Shown piece after piece: positions 1 to 5,584 of a stretch of 5,819 nucleotides of DNA. The stretch is from Verrucomicrobiota bacterium (GTDB lineage: Bacteria > Verrucomicrobiota > Verrucomicrobiia > Verrucomicrobiales > Verrucomicrobiaceae). The notes below the pieces were generated by a model. The model did no database searches and had not been told where the DNA came from. It was given only the letters and a program-made list of their open reading frames with translations. Positions within the stretch are counted from its first letter, which is position 1; every line of letters begins with the position of its first letter. The DNA lies in contig VFKY01000333.1 in the NCBI GenBank assembly GCA_009885275.1, positions 1 to 5,819 of the forward strand, written 5' to 3'. Both the position numbers and the translations under genes were made by a program.

Positions 1-1
1 C

Positions 2-442
2 GACGAAACTCGCAAGCAATTTGCTTTTTTGTCGAATATTAAATCAGATGATCCTAGGCTTTGGATATCTCCCGCTGAAGTGCTCTATCATTGCAATCTT
101 GATTACGGGGAGGATCTAGGCTATCTGGATCCTAGCTTTGCAGTCCGTGATTACGCCCGCACCGTCGGTATTTTGAAGCTTTTATATAAACCCATGGGCT
201 CCGTGATTAGCGGCCAGTTCTGCCTGAAAAGTAAATCAATACCACTCCATGAAAGGTTGATTATTATTGGCATTCGCAACTCAGTATCCGCCACGACTCT
301 CTCGCCAGAGCACGAAACTATCGAAGTATTGGGCTTTGTTCCCATCGACACCAACAACCAGAATCATCGAGTGCCTTGGGATCAAATGATCTGGCTAAAT
401 GCTACACCTGAAGCCCTTAATGTTTTTAAAGATAAACTCTAG
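2..442 (+). CDS. Unrecognised protein, C-terminal part (5' end outside window)
   Basis: The frame is open from base 2 to the TAG stop at 440-442, giving 146 visible residues. A TTG at 29 could be read as a start, but nine further sense codons precede it (Asp-Glu-Thr-Arg-Lys-Gln-Phe-Ala-Phe) with no stop. The acidic and basic residues run smoothly into the rest, so I infer that the gene begins left of the window. The visible part is soluble-looking, with no signal peptide or membrane segment. It has an aromatic/acidic stretch (LDYGEDLGYLDPSFAVRDYA), a strongly hydrophobic beta-like strand (ERLIIIGIRN) and a second strand (IEVLGFVPI). A Trp-rich patch (VPWDQMIWLN) lies near the C-terminus. I do not recognise a family and assign no function. 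The stop lies 52 nt before yicC on the same strand, so co-transcription is possible but not shown. Confidence 0.7.
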   Translation, partial: DETRKQFAFLSNIKSDDPRLWISPAEVLYHCNLDYGEDLGYLDPSFAVRDYARTVGILKLLYKPMGSVISGQFCLKSKSIPLHERLIIIGIRNSVSATTLSPEHETIEVLGFVPIDTNNQNHRVPWDQMIWLNATPEALNVFKDKL

Positions 443-494
443 AGTCCTCACCTGAATCTTTTTGCAGAACTGATTCAATCGGTAATATATATCT

Positions 495-1370
495 ATGAAC
501 AGCATGACAGGATTTGGAAGTGGTGAGGCAATTGCCGACGGTGTGGCGTGGCGCGCCGAGATGAGTTCGGTCAACCGGAAGCAACTGGAGATTGTCGTTC
601 GTTTACCGAATGAATTGGGAGAGTTGGAGACTTCACTAAGAAACAAGCTTGCGGAAAAACTCTCGCGTGGACGGGTGCAGGTCAACATCACTGCCGACAG
701 AGGCAGTCACGCCACGCCTTCCTTGCAGGTTGATGAAACGCTGGCAGAAAAATACTTTGCCTCTTTACAGAAGATTACCAAATCACTCGGCATTTCTCCT
801 GATGTAGCAGCCTCTGACATTACCCGCTGGCCAGGAGTATTTTCCCTTGAGCAATGTGAGTGGACTGCAGAAGAAGCTCAGCCCTTCATTGAAAAGGCCG
901 TTCATGCCGCACTCCAACAAATGCTCTCAATGCGGCAAGCAGAAGGATCCAATTTAAAAACTGACATCGAGAATCGATTGCAGGCGTTACAGGCACTATT
1001 ACAAAGCGCTGCCGAATTATCACCTCAGGTTGTCACAAAATATCGAGAAGCTCTCCGACAACGTCTTACAGACGCAGGCTTACCCCTCCCGCTGGATGAT
1101 GAGAGGCTCGTCAAGGAGATCGGACTTTTTGCAGATCGCTGCGATATCAGTGAAGAGATCACTCGCGCAAAGAGTCACATGGACCAATTTCATGCCTACA
1201 TGAACAGTGGCGAACCCGTAGGTCGCTCCCTCGACTTCCTATCTCAGGAGCTCTTCCGCGAGATCAACACCATGGGCAGCAAAGCTAATCATGCGACATT
1301 GGCTCAAACTGTGGTCCGTGCTAAAACGGAACTTGAGAAGATTCGTGAACAAGTTCAGAACATTGAGTAA
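495..1370 (+). CDS. yicC: YicC/YloC family endoribonuclease
   Basis: The product has 291 residues, close to the roughly 290 typical of the family. The N-terminal signature MNSMTGFGSG (1-10) is followed by SVNRKQLEI (25-33), RLPNELGELE (36-45) and RGRVQVNI (58-65), the usual YicC N-terminal domain landmarks. The C-terminal DUF1732-type region (about 209-291) carries EIGLFADRCDISEEITR, then the GEPVGRSLDFLSQE block (239-252), REINTMGSKA (255-264) and the characteristic terminal REQVQNIE. Family members in Escherichia coli and Bacillus subtilis have been described as cytoplasmic endoribonucleases; the substrate here is unknown. The start is fixed by the conserved SMTGFG. No Shine-Dalgarno site precedes it; the leader is AT-rich (GGTAATATATATCT). 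It sits 4 nt upstream of gmk, a classic pairing that suggests co-translation. Confidence in the family is very high; the biochemical role is by homology. Confidence 0.96.
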   Translation: MNSMTGFGSGEAIADGVAWRAEMSSVNRKQLEIVVRLPNELGELETSLRNKLAEKLSRGRVQVNITADRGSHATPSLQVDETLAEKYFASLQKITKSLGISPDVAASDITRWPGVFSLEQCEWTAEEAQPFIEKAVHAALQQMLSMRQAEGSNLKTDIENRLQALQALLQSAAELSPQVVTKYREALRQRLTDAGLPLPLDDERLVKEIGLFADRCDISEEITRAKSHMDQFHAYMNSGEPVGRSLDFLSQELFREINTMGSKANHATLAQTVVRAKTELEKIREQVQNIE

Positions 1371-1374
1371 TATC

Positions 1375-1992
1375 ATGCCCAATCACACTTTCCCCACCCA
1401 GCGTCTCGGCGTGCTATTGGTCGTTTCTGGTCCATCTGGCTCCGGGAAAACCACTTTGTGTCGTCAACTCGCTGACGTCGGCGAAGTGGTTTACTCGGTT
1501 TCATGCACCACTCGTGCGCCCCGTCCCGGCGAGGTCCATGGACGAGATTACTTCTTTTTGTCCGAACAGGAATTTCAGGATCATATTCGGCGCGATGAGT
1601 TTTTTGAACATGCTCGTGTCCATGGCAATCTCTATGGCACTCTCAAAACGTATGTGAAACAAAATCTCGAGCGCGGCGCAGATGTGGTCATGGACATCGA
1701 CATTCAGGGGGCCTCAATCGTACGCGCCTGTGATGATGAGTTGGTGCAACGCTGCCTTACCGATGTGTTCATTCTTCCTCCCAGCGTCGAGGCATTGAAG
1801 GAGCGACTCTCAAATCGCGGCACGGAGGATGATGAAAAGCTTTCCCTTCGCTTGAGCAACGCGCTCACCGAAATTGCCCAATGGCACACTTACACCTATG
1901 CCCTAGTCAGCGGAACAAGGGAACACGACCTTGACCGTTTTCGTGCCCTACTTGTCGCGGAAAGGCTTCGAGTGGTCAGACAGCAAAATTGA
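1375..1992 (+). CDS. gmk: Guanylate kinase (GMP kinase)
   Basis: Guanylate kinase phosphorylates GMP to GDP using ATP in the cytoplasm, an essential step in GTP and dGTP supply. The ATG at 1375 gives 205 residues, matching the usual length of about 205. The frame stays open upstream to an ATG at 1291 inside yicC, but those 28 extra residues are basic, unlike the family, and overlap conserved yicC sequence. Visible motifs: P-loop GPSGSGKTT (19-27); GMP-binding region SCTTRAPRPGEVHGRDYFF (43-61); EHARVHGNLYGT (78-89); DIDIQGA (107-113); FILPPS (132-137); and the lid segment RLSNRGTEDDEKLSLRL (144-160). The usual C-terminal YDYxxVND is replaced by YTYALVSG (173-180), which is odd. A weak GAG at 1365-1367 is the only possible ribosome binding element, so coupling to yicC translation is likely. 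Confidence 0.97.
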   Translation: MPNHTFPTQRLGVLLVVSGPSGSGKTTLCRQLADVGEVVYSVSCTTRAPRPGEVHGRDYFFLSEQEFQDHIRRDEFFEHARVHGNLYGTLKTYVKQNLERGADVVMDIDIQGASIVRACDDELVQRCLTDVFILPPSVEALKERLSNRGTEDDEKLSLRLSNALTEIAQWHTYTYALVSGTREHDLDRFRALLVAERLRVVRQQN

Positions 1993-2048
1993 GGCCTACC
2001 CCGCATTTTTCAGATGTCACGAGTGAATGTTCCCGCCATAATGCCACC

Positions 2049-3395
2049 ATGATAAGCTCACGGTTTATTCTCATCGCGACGTTGTTCGCTCCTCTATTGG
2101 CACTTTCTCAAGAAGCGCCCAAGCCTGATACCACAACCAAAGATTCTGCTTTTGCCCAATTAGAGTTGCTAACTAGAGCAATGGAACTTGTACGGCAGAA
2201 TTATGTGGACGAAAAAAAAGTAACGTATGAGCAACTCATTGAAGGAGCTTTGCAAGGCATGCTGAGCAAGCTCGATCCTCACTGTCAATACATGGGCAAG
2301 ACGCTCTTTGAGGACATGCAACAGGAGCAGAAGGATACCAGTGAAGGCGTTGGGATTACCGTATCCTTGCGTGAGGGCACCCTCACCATTATCACGGTCG
2401 ATGAAGATGGCCCTGCGGCTAAAGCAGGGGTGTTGCCCAACGATCAAATCATTCGTATCGGCGAGGTGCTGACCGACAACATGAGCACCATGGAAACCGT
2501 GCAACACCTCAAGGGAAAAGTTGGGGAAGTGGTACGCATCACCGTGCGTCGACCCGGCACAAAGCAGTTCCTTGATTTCAATCTCACTCGACAGGCGTTA
2601 CAGGAAAGCTCAGTGCGTGATTCCATGCTTCTTCATGGAAAAACGACGGCTCCGTGGAAGATCGGTTATGCCCGTATCACTGAGTTTACCAAGGGCACAG
2701 TCAAGGATTTAAGTGCTGAGTTAGATAAATTGGAGAAGGAAGGTATGCAGGCATTCATTCTCGATTTGCGCAACAACCCCGGCGGCCTCATTGATTCCGC
2801 CGTTGGTGTTTGTGGTGAATTTTTACCAACTCAAACTGTGGTGGTCACGACAGAAGGACGTGTGGCGTCGCAGAATCCCCCGCCTTACCGCACGCCTGCA
2901 CGTAACGACAAGCCGATGAGGAAGTATCCTGTTTGTGTCCTTATTAATCAGGGCAGCGCCAGTGGTTCAGAACTTGTCGCTGGGGCACTACAAGATTTGA
3001 AACGCGCCATCATCGTCGGCACCACCAGCTTCGGCAAAGGTTCCGTACAAAGTGTAATCCCCATGAAAAACGGATCTGCGCTCCGACTTACCACGGCAAA
3101 ATACTACACGCCAAGTCACCGTACCATTCACGAAAATGGAGTCGAACCCAATATCGTATCAGCTCTCACGACGGATGAAGAAGTTAGAATTTTTCAATGG
3201 CGGAGTGCAAATACGACAGGTGAAGCCCGCGCTCTCGACCTTGCCAAACTTGGTGACCGTCAACTTGATCGTGCCACGGATGTGTTGAAGGGGGTCATGA
3301 TCTATGACCAATTCAATAAAGCTCAAATCGCTCCAGTGGCGACTCCAGAGTCTGCTCCAGGTGTTACGCCTATTGACGCAAAGATTGAAAAATAG
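2049..3395 (+). CDS. Secreted S41 family carboxyl-terminal processing protease with PDZ domain
   Basis: This is a Ctp-type serine protease that acts outside the cytoplasmic membrane, probably in the periplasm. The 448 residues contain a signal peptide (1-21: short MISSR n-region, hydrophobic FILIATLFAPLLAL, likely cleavage near ALS/QEA). A helical N-terminal segment typical of the family follows (37-80, with NYVDEKKV and LDPHCQYM), then a PDZ domain (about 98-170; GVGITV, GPAAKAGVLPNDQI) and the S41 catalytic core. Within the core, LDLRNNPGGL (239-248) is diagnostic. GSASGSELVAGALQD carries the nucleophile Ser305, and FGKGSVQ supplies Lys330 and Gln334. The Ser-to-Lys spacing of 25 and Lys-to-Gln spacing of 4 match characterised Ctp enzymes. 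The tail (about 380-448) is family-variable and hydrophilic. ATG 2049 is chosen because it puts the signal peptide at the N-terminus; a TTG at 1989 overlapping the gmk stop would add 20 polar residues. There is no Shine-Dalgarno site. The substrate is unknown. Confidence 0.95.
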   Translation: MISSRFILIATLFAPLLALSQEAPKPDTTTKDSAFAQLELLTRAMELVRQNYVDEKKVTYEQLIEGALQGMLSKLDPHCQYMGKTLFEDMQQEQKDTSEGVGITVSLREGTLTIITVDEDGPAAKAGVLPNDQIIRIGEVLTDNMSTMETVQHLKGKVGEVVRITVRRPGTKQFLDFNLTRQALQESSVRDSMLLHGKTTAPWKIGYARITEFTKGTVKDLSAELDKLEKEGMQAFILDLRNNPGGLIDSAVGVCGEFLPTQTVVVTTEGRVASQNPPPYRTPARNDKPMRKYPVCVLINQGSASGSELVAGALQDLKRAIIVGTTSFGKGSVQSVIPMKNGSALRLTTAKYYTPSHRTIHENGVEPNIVSALTTDEEVRIFQWRSANTTGEARALDLAKLGDRQLDRATDVLKGVMIYDQFNKAQIAPVATPESAPGVTPIDAKIEK

Positions 3396-3422
3396 ACGGC
3401 CCCATCTTCGACTCTGCTTTTC

Positions 3423-4430
3423 ATGCCTTCGTGTATTCTCGCTCTCGAAACATCCTGTGATGAAACTGCCGCGTCTGTACTGACGCTAGAGGGGCAAGTC
3501 TTGAGTAGTGAGGTGGTTTCTCAGATCGAAGTACATCGCGTCTATGGCGGCGTGGTGCCTGAACTGGCTTCACGCAATCATATTCAGCACATGCGCATTA
3601 TTTGTGAGCAGGCTTTGGATAATGCGGGTGTGACCTTGCCCGACATCGCAGCATTTGCAGCAACGAGTGGCCCAGGATTGGTCAGTTCCCTGCTTATTGG
3701 CAGCACCATGGCTAAGGCGCTGGCACTGGCGGAGAATAAACCCTTTCTTGCCATCAATCATCTCGAAGGTCACCTCCTATCGCCGTTCATGGATGATGCC
3801 ATCATTCCGCCTCATGTCGCACTGATCGTCAGTGGCGGTCACACCATGTTGCTCCATGTGCATGGTGTTGCGAACTATAAATTGCTCGGTCAATCTCGAG
3901 ATGATGCTGCAGGCGAGGCCTTTGATAAGGTGGCAAAAATGCTTGGGCTACCCTATCCGGGTGGACCGGAAATTGATCAACGCGCACGCTCCGGCAAGCG
4001 CAATGCTTTTCCGTTTCCCCGCAGCATGATGGAAAGCGACAATTACGAATTCAGCTTCAGCGGACTGAAGACGGCCGTGCTTTACCTACTGCCAAAAATT
4101 GATATCGCCCCTGAAACAACGCTCAACGATGTCTGCGCTTCCTTTCAAGAAGCTGTCATGGATGTACTAGTGGAAAAAACTATCAGTGCGGCAAAAGCCA
4201 CCGGTGAACGAATCATAGGCATCAGTGGTGGCGTAAGTTGCAATCATCGACTCCGCGAACTTTTCACGGAGCGGTGTTTCAGTGAAGGTTTCACCCTACG
4301 TCTTACCCAACCTCAATACAGCACCGACAACGCGGCCATGATTGGCTTCGCCGCCGTGCAACGCTTTAAGATAGGCCATTACTCGCCATTAGAAGCCGAT
4401 GTCGATCCGAATCTTAGTTTGTTGAGTTGA
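3423..4430 (+). CDS. tsaD: tRNA N6-adenosine threonylcarbamoyltransferase TsaD
   Basis: TsaD transfers the threonylcarbamoyl group from threonylcarbamoyl-AMP to A37 of ANN-decoding tRNAs (t6A), working with TsaB and TsaE in bacteria; neither partner is in this window. The product has 335 residues, the normal length. Visible landmarks: LALETSCDETAASV (6-19, the ASKHA phosphate-binding start), VVPELASRNHI (44-54), TSGPGLVSSLLIG (81-93) and HLEGH (113-117), whose two histidines bind the metal. Further on are VSGGHT (136-141), DDAAGEAFDKVAKMLGLPYP (160-179), FSFSGLKTAV (210-219), GGVSCN (269-274, usually GGVAAN) and YSTDNAAMIG (299-308), with Asp302 as the third metal ligand. It lies 27 nt after the protease gene on the same strand and is probably the last gene of the run. 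No Shine-Dalgarno site precedes the ATG. All expected catalytic residues are present, so it should be functional. Confidence 0.97.
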   Translation: MPSCILALETSCDETAASVLTLEGQVLSSEVVSQIEVHRVYGGVVPELASRNHIQHMRIICEQALDNAGVTLPDIAAFAATSGPGLVSSLLIGSTMAKALALAENKPFLAINHLEGHLLSPFMDDAIIPPHVALIVSGGHTMLLHVHGVANYKLLGQSRDDAAGEAFDKVAKMLGLPYPGGPEIDQRARSGKRNAFPFPRSMMESDNYEFSFSGLKTAVLYLLPKIDIAPETTLNDVCASFQEAVMDVLVEKTISAAKATGERIIGISGGVSCNHRLRELFTERCFSEGFTLRLTQPQYSTDNAAMIGFAAVQRFKIGHYSPLEADVDPNLSLLS

Positions 4431-4432
4431 GA

Positions 4433-4457
4433 GAAGTCGAACGCCTTGTCCAACTTC
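4433..4457 (-). other. Weak inverted repeat in the convergent gap after tsaD
   Basis: GAAGTCG (4433-4439) and CAACTTC (4451-4457) can form a 7-bp stem with an 11-nt loop in the - strand transcript, where the sixth pair is a U-G wobble. In the + strand transcript that position is a C/A mismatch, leaving only five contiguous pairs. It begins 2 nt after the tsaD stop, where a + strand terminator would be expected, but no T-run follows on either strand. The rest of 4431-4667 contains the small - strand frame and a 5-bp hairpin TCGCA/TGCGA with an A6 loop (4490-4505), again without a U-tract. I see no convincing intrinsic terminator for either converging transcript. Confidence 0.2.
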
Positions 4458-4464
4458 ACAAGAC

Positions 4465-4647
4465 TTAAACAAATGAAGTGGTCATGCACTCGCAAAAAAA
4501 TGCGACTACAAGGCTTATGATTGCGATTGCAACTGACTTGTCTGCGGGCGCCTGCTCTGTATAGATATGGCCCCATTCCTCTCACTCCAGCACCTTCGGC
4601 CTCAGATCTCTCGGCGCGTACAATCCACCAAAGTCTGCACCCTTCAT
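4465..4647 (-). other. Possible small ORF with strong RBS, interrupted by one in-frame TGA
   Basis: On the - strand an ATG at 4647 lies 8 nt after a perfect AGGAGG (4656-4661) and 20 nt after the stop of the nucleotidyltransferase gene. It opens a 21-codon frame (MKGADFGGLYAPRDLRPKVL, then Glu) that ends in TGA at 4582-4584. Beyond the TGA the same frame continues for 38 sense codons to TAA at 4465-4467. That continuation encodes EEWGHIYTEQAPADKS and then a convincing hydrophobic helix (VAIAIISLVVAFF) followed by CECMTTSFV. Either the 21-residue peptide is the whole product, or this is a roughly 60-codon small membrane-protein gene broken by a nonsense mutation, or the frame is fortuitous. 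I recognise no family. The ribosome binding site and the position behind a same-strand gene favour real translation of at least the first part. The hydrophobic part spans about 4494-4536. Confidence 0.4.
4546..4574 (-). other. Possible RNA hairpin after the small ORF stop
   Basis: On the - strand transcript, GGGGCC (4569-4574) can pair with GGCGCCC (4546-4552) with one bulged base, closing a 16-nt loop. A flanking U-G wobble could extend it. It starts 7 nt after the in-frame TGA of the small ORF. No U-tract follows, so it is not a typical intrinsic terminator. It could mark or protect the 3' end of the nucleotidyltransferase transcript, or be chance pairing in a GC-rich patch. Confidence 0.25.
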
Positions 4648-4655
4648 CGGTCGCG

Positions 4656-4661
4656 CCTCCT
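4656..4661 (-). promoter_or_regulatory. Perfect Shine-Dalgarno AGGAGG for the small - strand ORF
   Basis: The - strand reads GAGGAGG across 4656-4662, with 8 nt between AGGAGG and the ATG at 4645-4647. This is the strongest ribosome binding site in the window and lies in the 20 nt between the nucleotidyltransferase stop and that ATG. The four core genes on the + strand have no comparable site. It is the main reason for taking the small frame seriously. Confidence 0.5.
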
Positions 4662-4667
4662 CAAAAG

Positions 4668-5420
4668 TCATGTGACATCGAGGACTTGTTGAAAAAGCAA
4701 GTCAAGCGACGCTTCATCCCAAGTGTTGGCGGTGATCGTTGCACTCTGCTCCTCACAGGCCGCCCGGGTTTGCACCAGAAAATCGCGCAGGGCGGCACTG
4801 ACGGGGAAGGCATCAGCTTCCGAGCCCGCCTGTTTCCATTGGAGCAAACGCTGAATTTCTTCATGCAATGCGGCATCAGGAATCAGCGACAGCAAATCGG
4901 CAAAGAGCACCGGAGGCGCTGACTGTTTTTTGAGAATCCACTGCGCTGCGAGCGTGGCCCGAAGGATATAGAGAAACCATTTCCCGTTGATGTCGGCGTC
5001 ATGGACATGGCGCATCCAGAGTTGCTTTGCCAGTCCAAGGTAATGATCCACGGTGGGCTTCGTCTGAAAATACTCCGACGAAAGCGCTCTCAATTGTCCG
5101 ATTAGCCCGCTGTCTTGATAAACGATGGGGGAGTTGACCCATTCATAAAAGGAGGCATTGGATTTCCCGAAGTGATGCAGGGCCTTGCGCAGGTCCCAGC
5201 CCGACATGTCGAGATCCCCGGGCAGATCCTCATGGATGTGATCAGGTGGAAGTTGCACGCGCAGATAGTGATCCTTCGGCCATATAAAGACAAAGCGGAC
5301 ATCGTAGTCACTGTCCTGCGAAGCGAATCCCCAAGCCCGGCTTCCCGATTCAATGGCGAAAAGTATCCGGACACCTCGTTGAAGGGAGATTTGTTCGATG
5401 GCCTGATCGATGATGGTCAT
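4668..5420 (-). CDS. Predicted nucleotidyltransferase, COG3541/RlaP (DNA polymerase beta-like) family
   Basis: The product has 250 residues from the ATG at 5420. The N-terminal nucleotidyltransferase core shows ILFAIESGSRAWGFAS (19-34) followed by DSDYDVRFVF (36-45). The GS motif and the D38-x-D40 pair are the expected nucleotide and metal site, and Asp71 in GDLDMSGWDLRKAL (68-81) is a candidate third carboxylate. The family hallmarks SPIVY (97-101), the helical KWFLYILRATLAAQWI (147-162) and the C-terminal helix EEIQRLLQWK are present. No signal or membrane segment is seen, so it is cytoplasmic. Relatives are annotated as RNA repair pathway polymerase-beta proteins; the real substrate is not established. 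A longer form from ATG 5444 (adds MVGVLSNI) is possible. ATG 5420 better fits the roughly 14 residues that relatives place before the RGVRIL strand, and neither start has a good Shine-Dalgarno site. It converges with tsaD, and no RNA ligase or other repair partner is in the window. Confidence 0.9.
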   Translation of the reverse strand: MTIIDQAIEQISLQRGVRILFAIESGSRAWGFASQDSDYDVRFVFIWPKDHYLRVQLPPDHIHEDLPGDLDMSGWDLRKALHHFGKSNASFYEWVNSPIVYQDSGLIGQLRALSSEYFQTKPTVDHYLGLAKQLWMRHVHDADINGKWFLYILRATLAAQWILKKQSAPPVLFADLLSLIPDAALHEEIQRLLQWKQAGSEADAFPVSAALRDFLVQTRAACEEQSATITANTWDEASLDLLFQQVLDVT

Positions 5421-5498
5421 GATGTTACTCAATACGCCAACCATGGATTGATCCAGTGTCTTATTTCAGTTTCACTAGGGAGTGGGGATGGCCTTTTG

Positions 5499-5504
5499 AG
5501 TATA
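5499..5504 (-). promoter_or_regulatory. Candidate -10 element for the nucleotidyltransferase gene
   Basis: The - strand reads GATTATACTC here, giving TATACT (5 of 6 matches to TATAAT), 78 nt before the ATG at 5420. The expected -35 region is poor (AAAACC or nearby), though an A7 run (5524-5530 on the - strand) lies just upstream and could act like an UP element. The same bases on the + strand contain an exact TATAAT at 5501-5506, but no + strand gene follows within the window. This is a weak, motif-only call in the only spacer available for such a promoter. Confidence 0.25.
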
Positions 5505-5555
5505 ATCAGGGCCAGACAGGCGGTTTTTTTGGCAACAAAGAATTCTTTAAGACCT

Positions 5556-5583
5556 GGAACTCGCCGTCATCGTAGCGAGCTCC
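5556..5583 (-). terminator. Stem-loop just after the membrane-protein gene (possible terminator)
   Basis: In the - strand transcript GGAGCUCGC pairs with GCGAGUUCC (arms 5575-5583 and 5556-5564) over 9 bp with one G-U wobble and a 10-nt loop. It begins 2 nt after the TGA at 5585-5587, a natural position for a 3'-end hairpin of the upstream gene. The U-G wobble exists only in the - strand RNA, and the + strand version has an A/C mismatch, which supports - strand use. No run of U follows immediately (AGGUCUUAAAG), so this is not a textbook Rho-independent terminator. It may instead be a stabilising 3' hairpin. The rest of 5445-5555 holds only a 12-nt palindrome AAAGAATTCTTT (5537-5548) and a T7 run. 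Confidence 0.45.
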
Positions 5584-5584
5584 G

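Noticed and set aside
436..445. Perfect palindrome ACTCTAGAGT at the end of the first gene
   Set aside because: It is ten bases with no loop and no T-run, too short for a terminator and plausible by chance.
462..491. Possible sigma70 promoter TTGCAG plus TATATA before yicC
   Set aside because: The -35 is imperfect and the -10 is only four of six. Transcription would start at about the yicC ATG itself, so I do not call it.
4490..4505. TCGCA-A6-TGCGA hairpin in the convergent gap
   Set aside because: The stem has only five pairs with no U-tract after it on either strand, so it does not support a terminator.
4379..4585. - strand GTG frame of 68 codons running into the tsaD 3' end
   Set aside because: It overlaps conserved tsaD sequence in antisense and lacks a ribosome binding site. 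Its Cys/His/Arg-rich composition looks like a frame shadow.
4431..4667. tRNA or other structured RNA gene, CRISPR repeats or mobile-element ends in the convergent gap
   Set aside because: No cloverleaf, no repeated units, and no terminal inverted repeats or target duplication could be found by eye.
4521..4922. + strand frame of 133 codons across the convergent gap and the nucleotidyltransferase 3' end
   Set aside because: It is mostly antisense to the well-supported nucleotidyltransferase gene, has a low-complexity Ser/Pro start and shows no family features.
5501..5530. Exact TATAAT and a T7 run on the + strand, suggestive of a + strand promoter or terminator
   Set aside because: There is no -35 partner, no + strand gene upstream or downstream in the window, and only a 3-bp GCC/GGC stem before the T-run.
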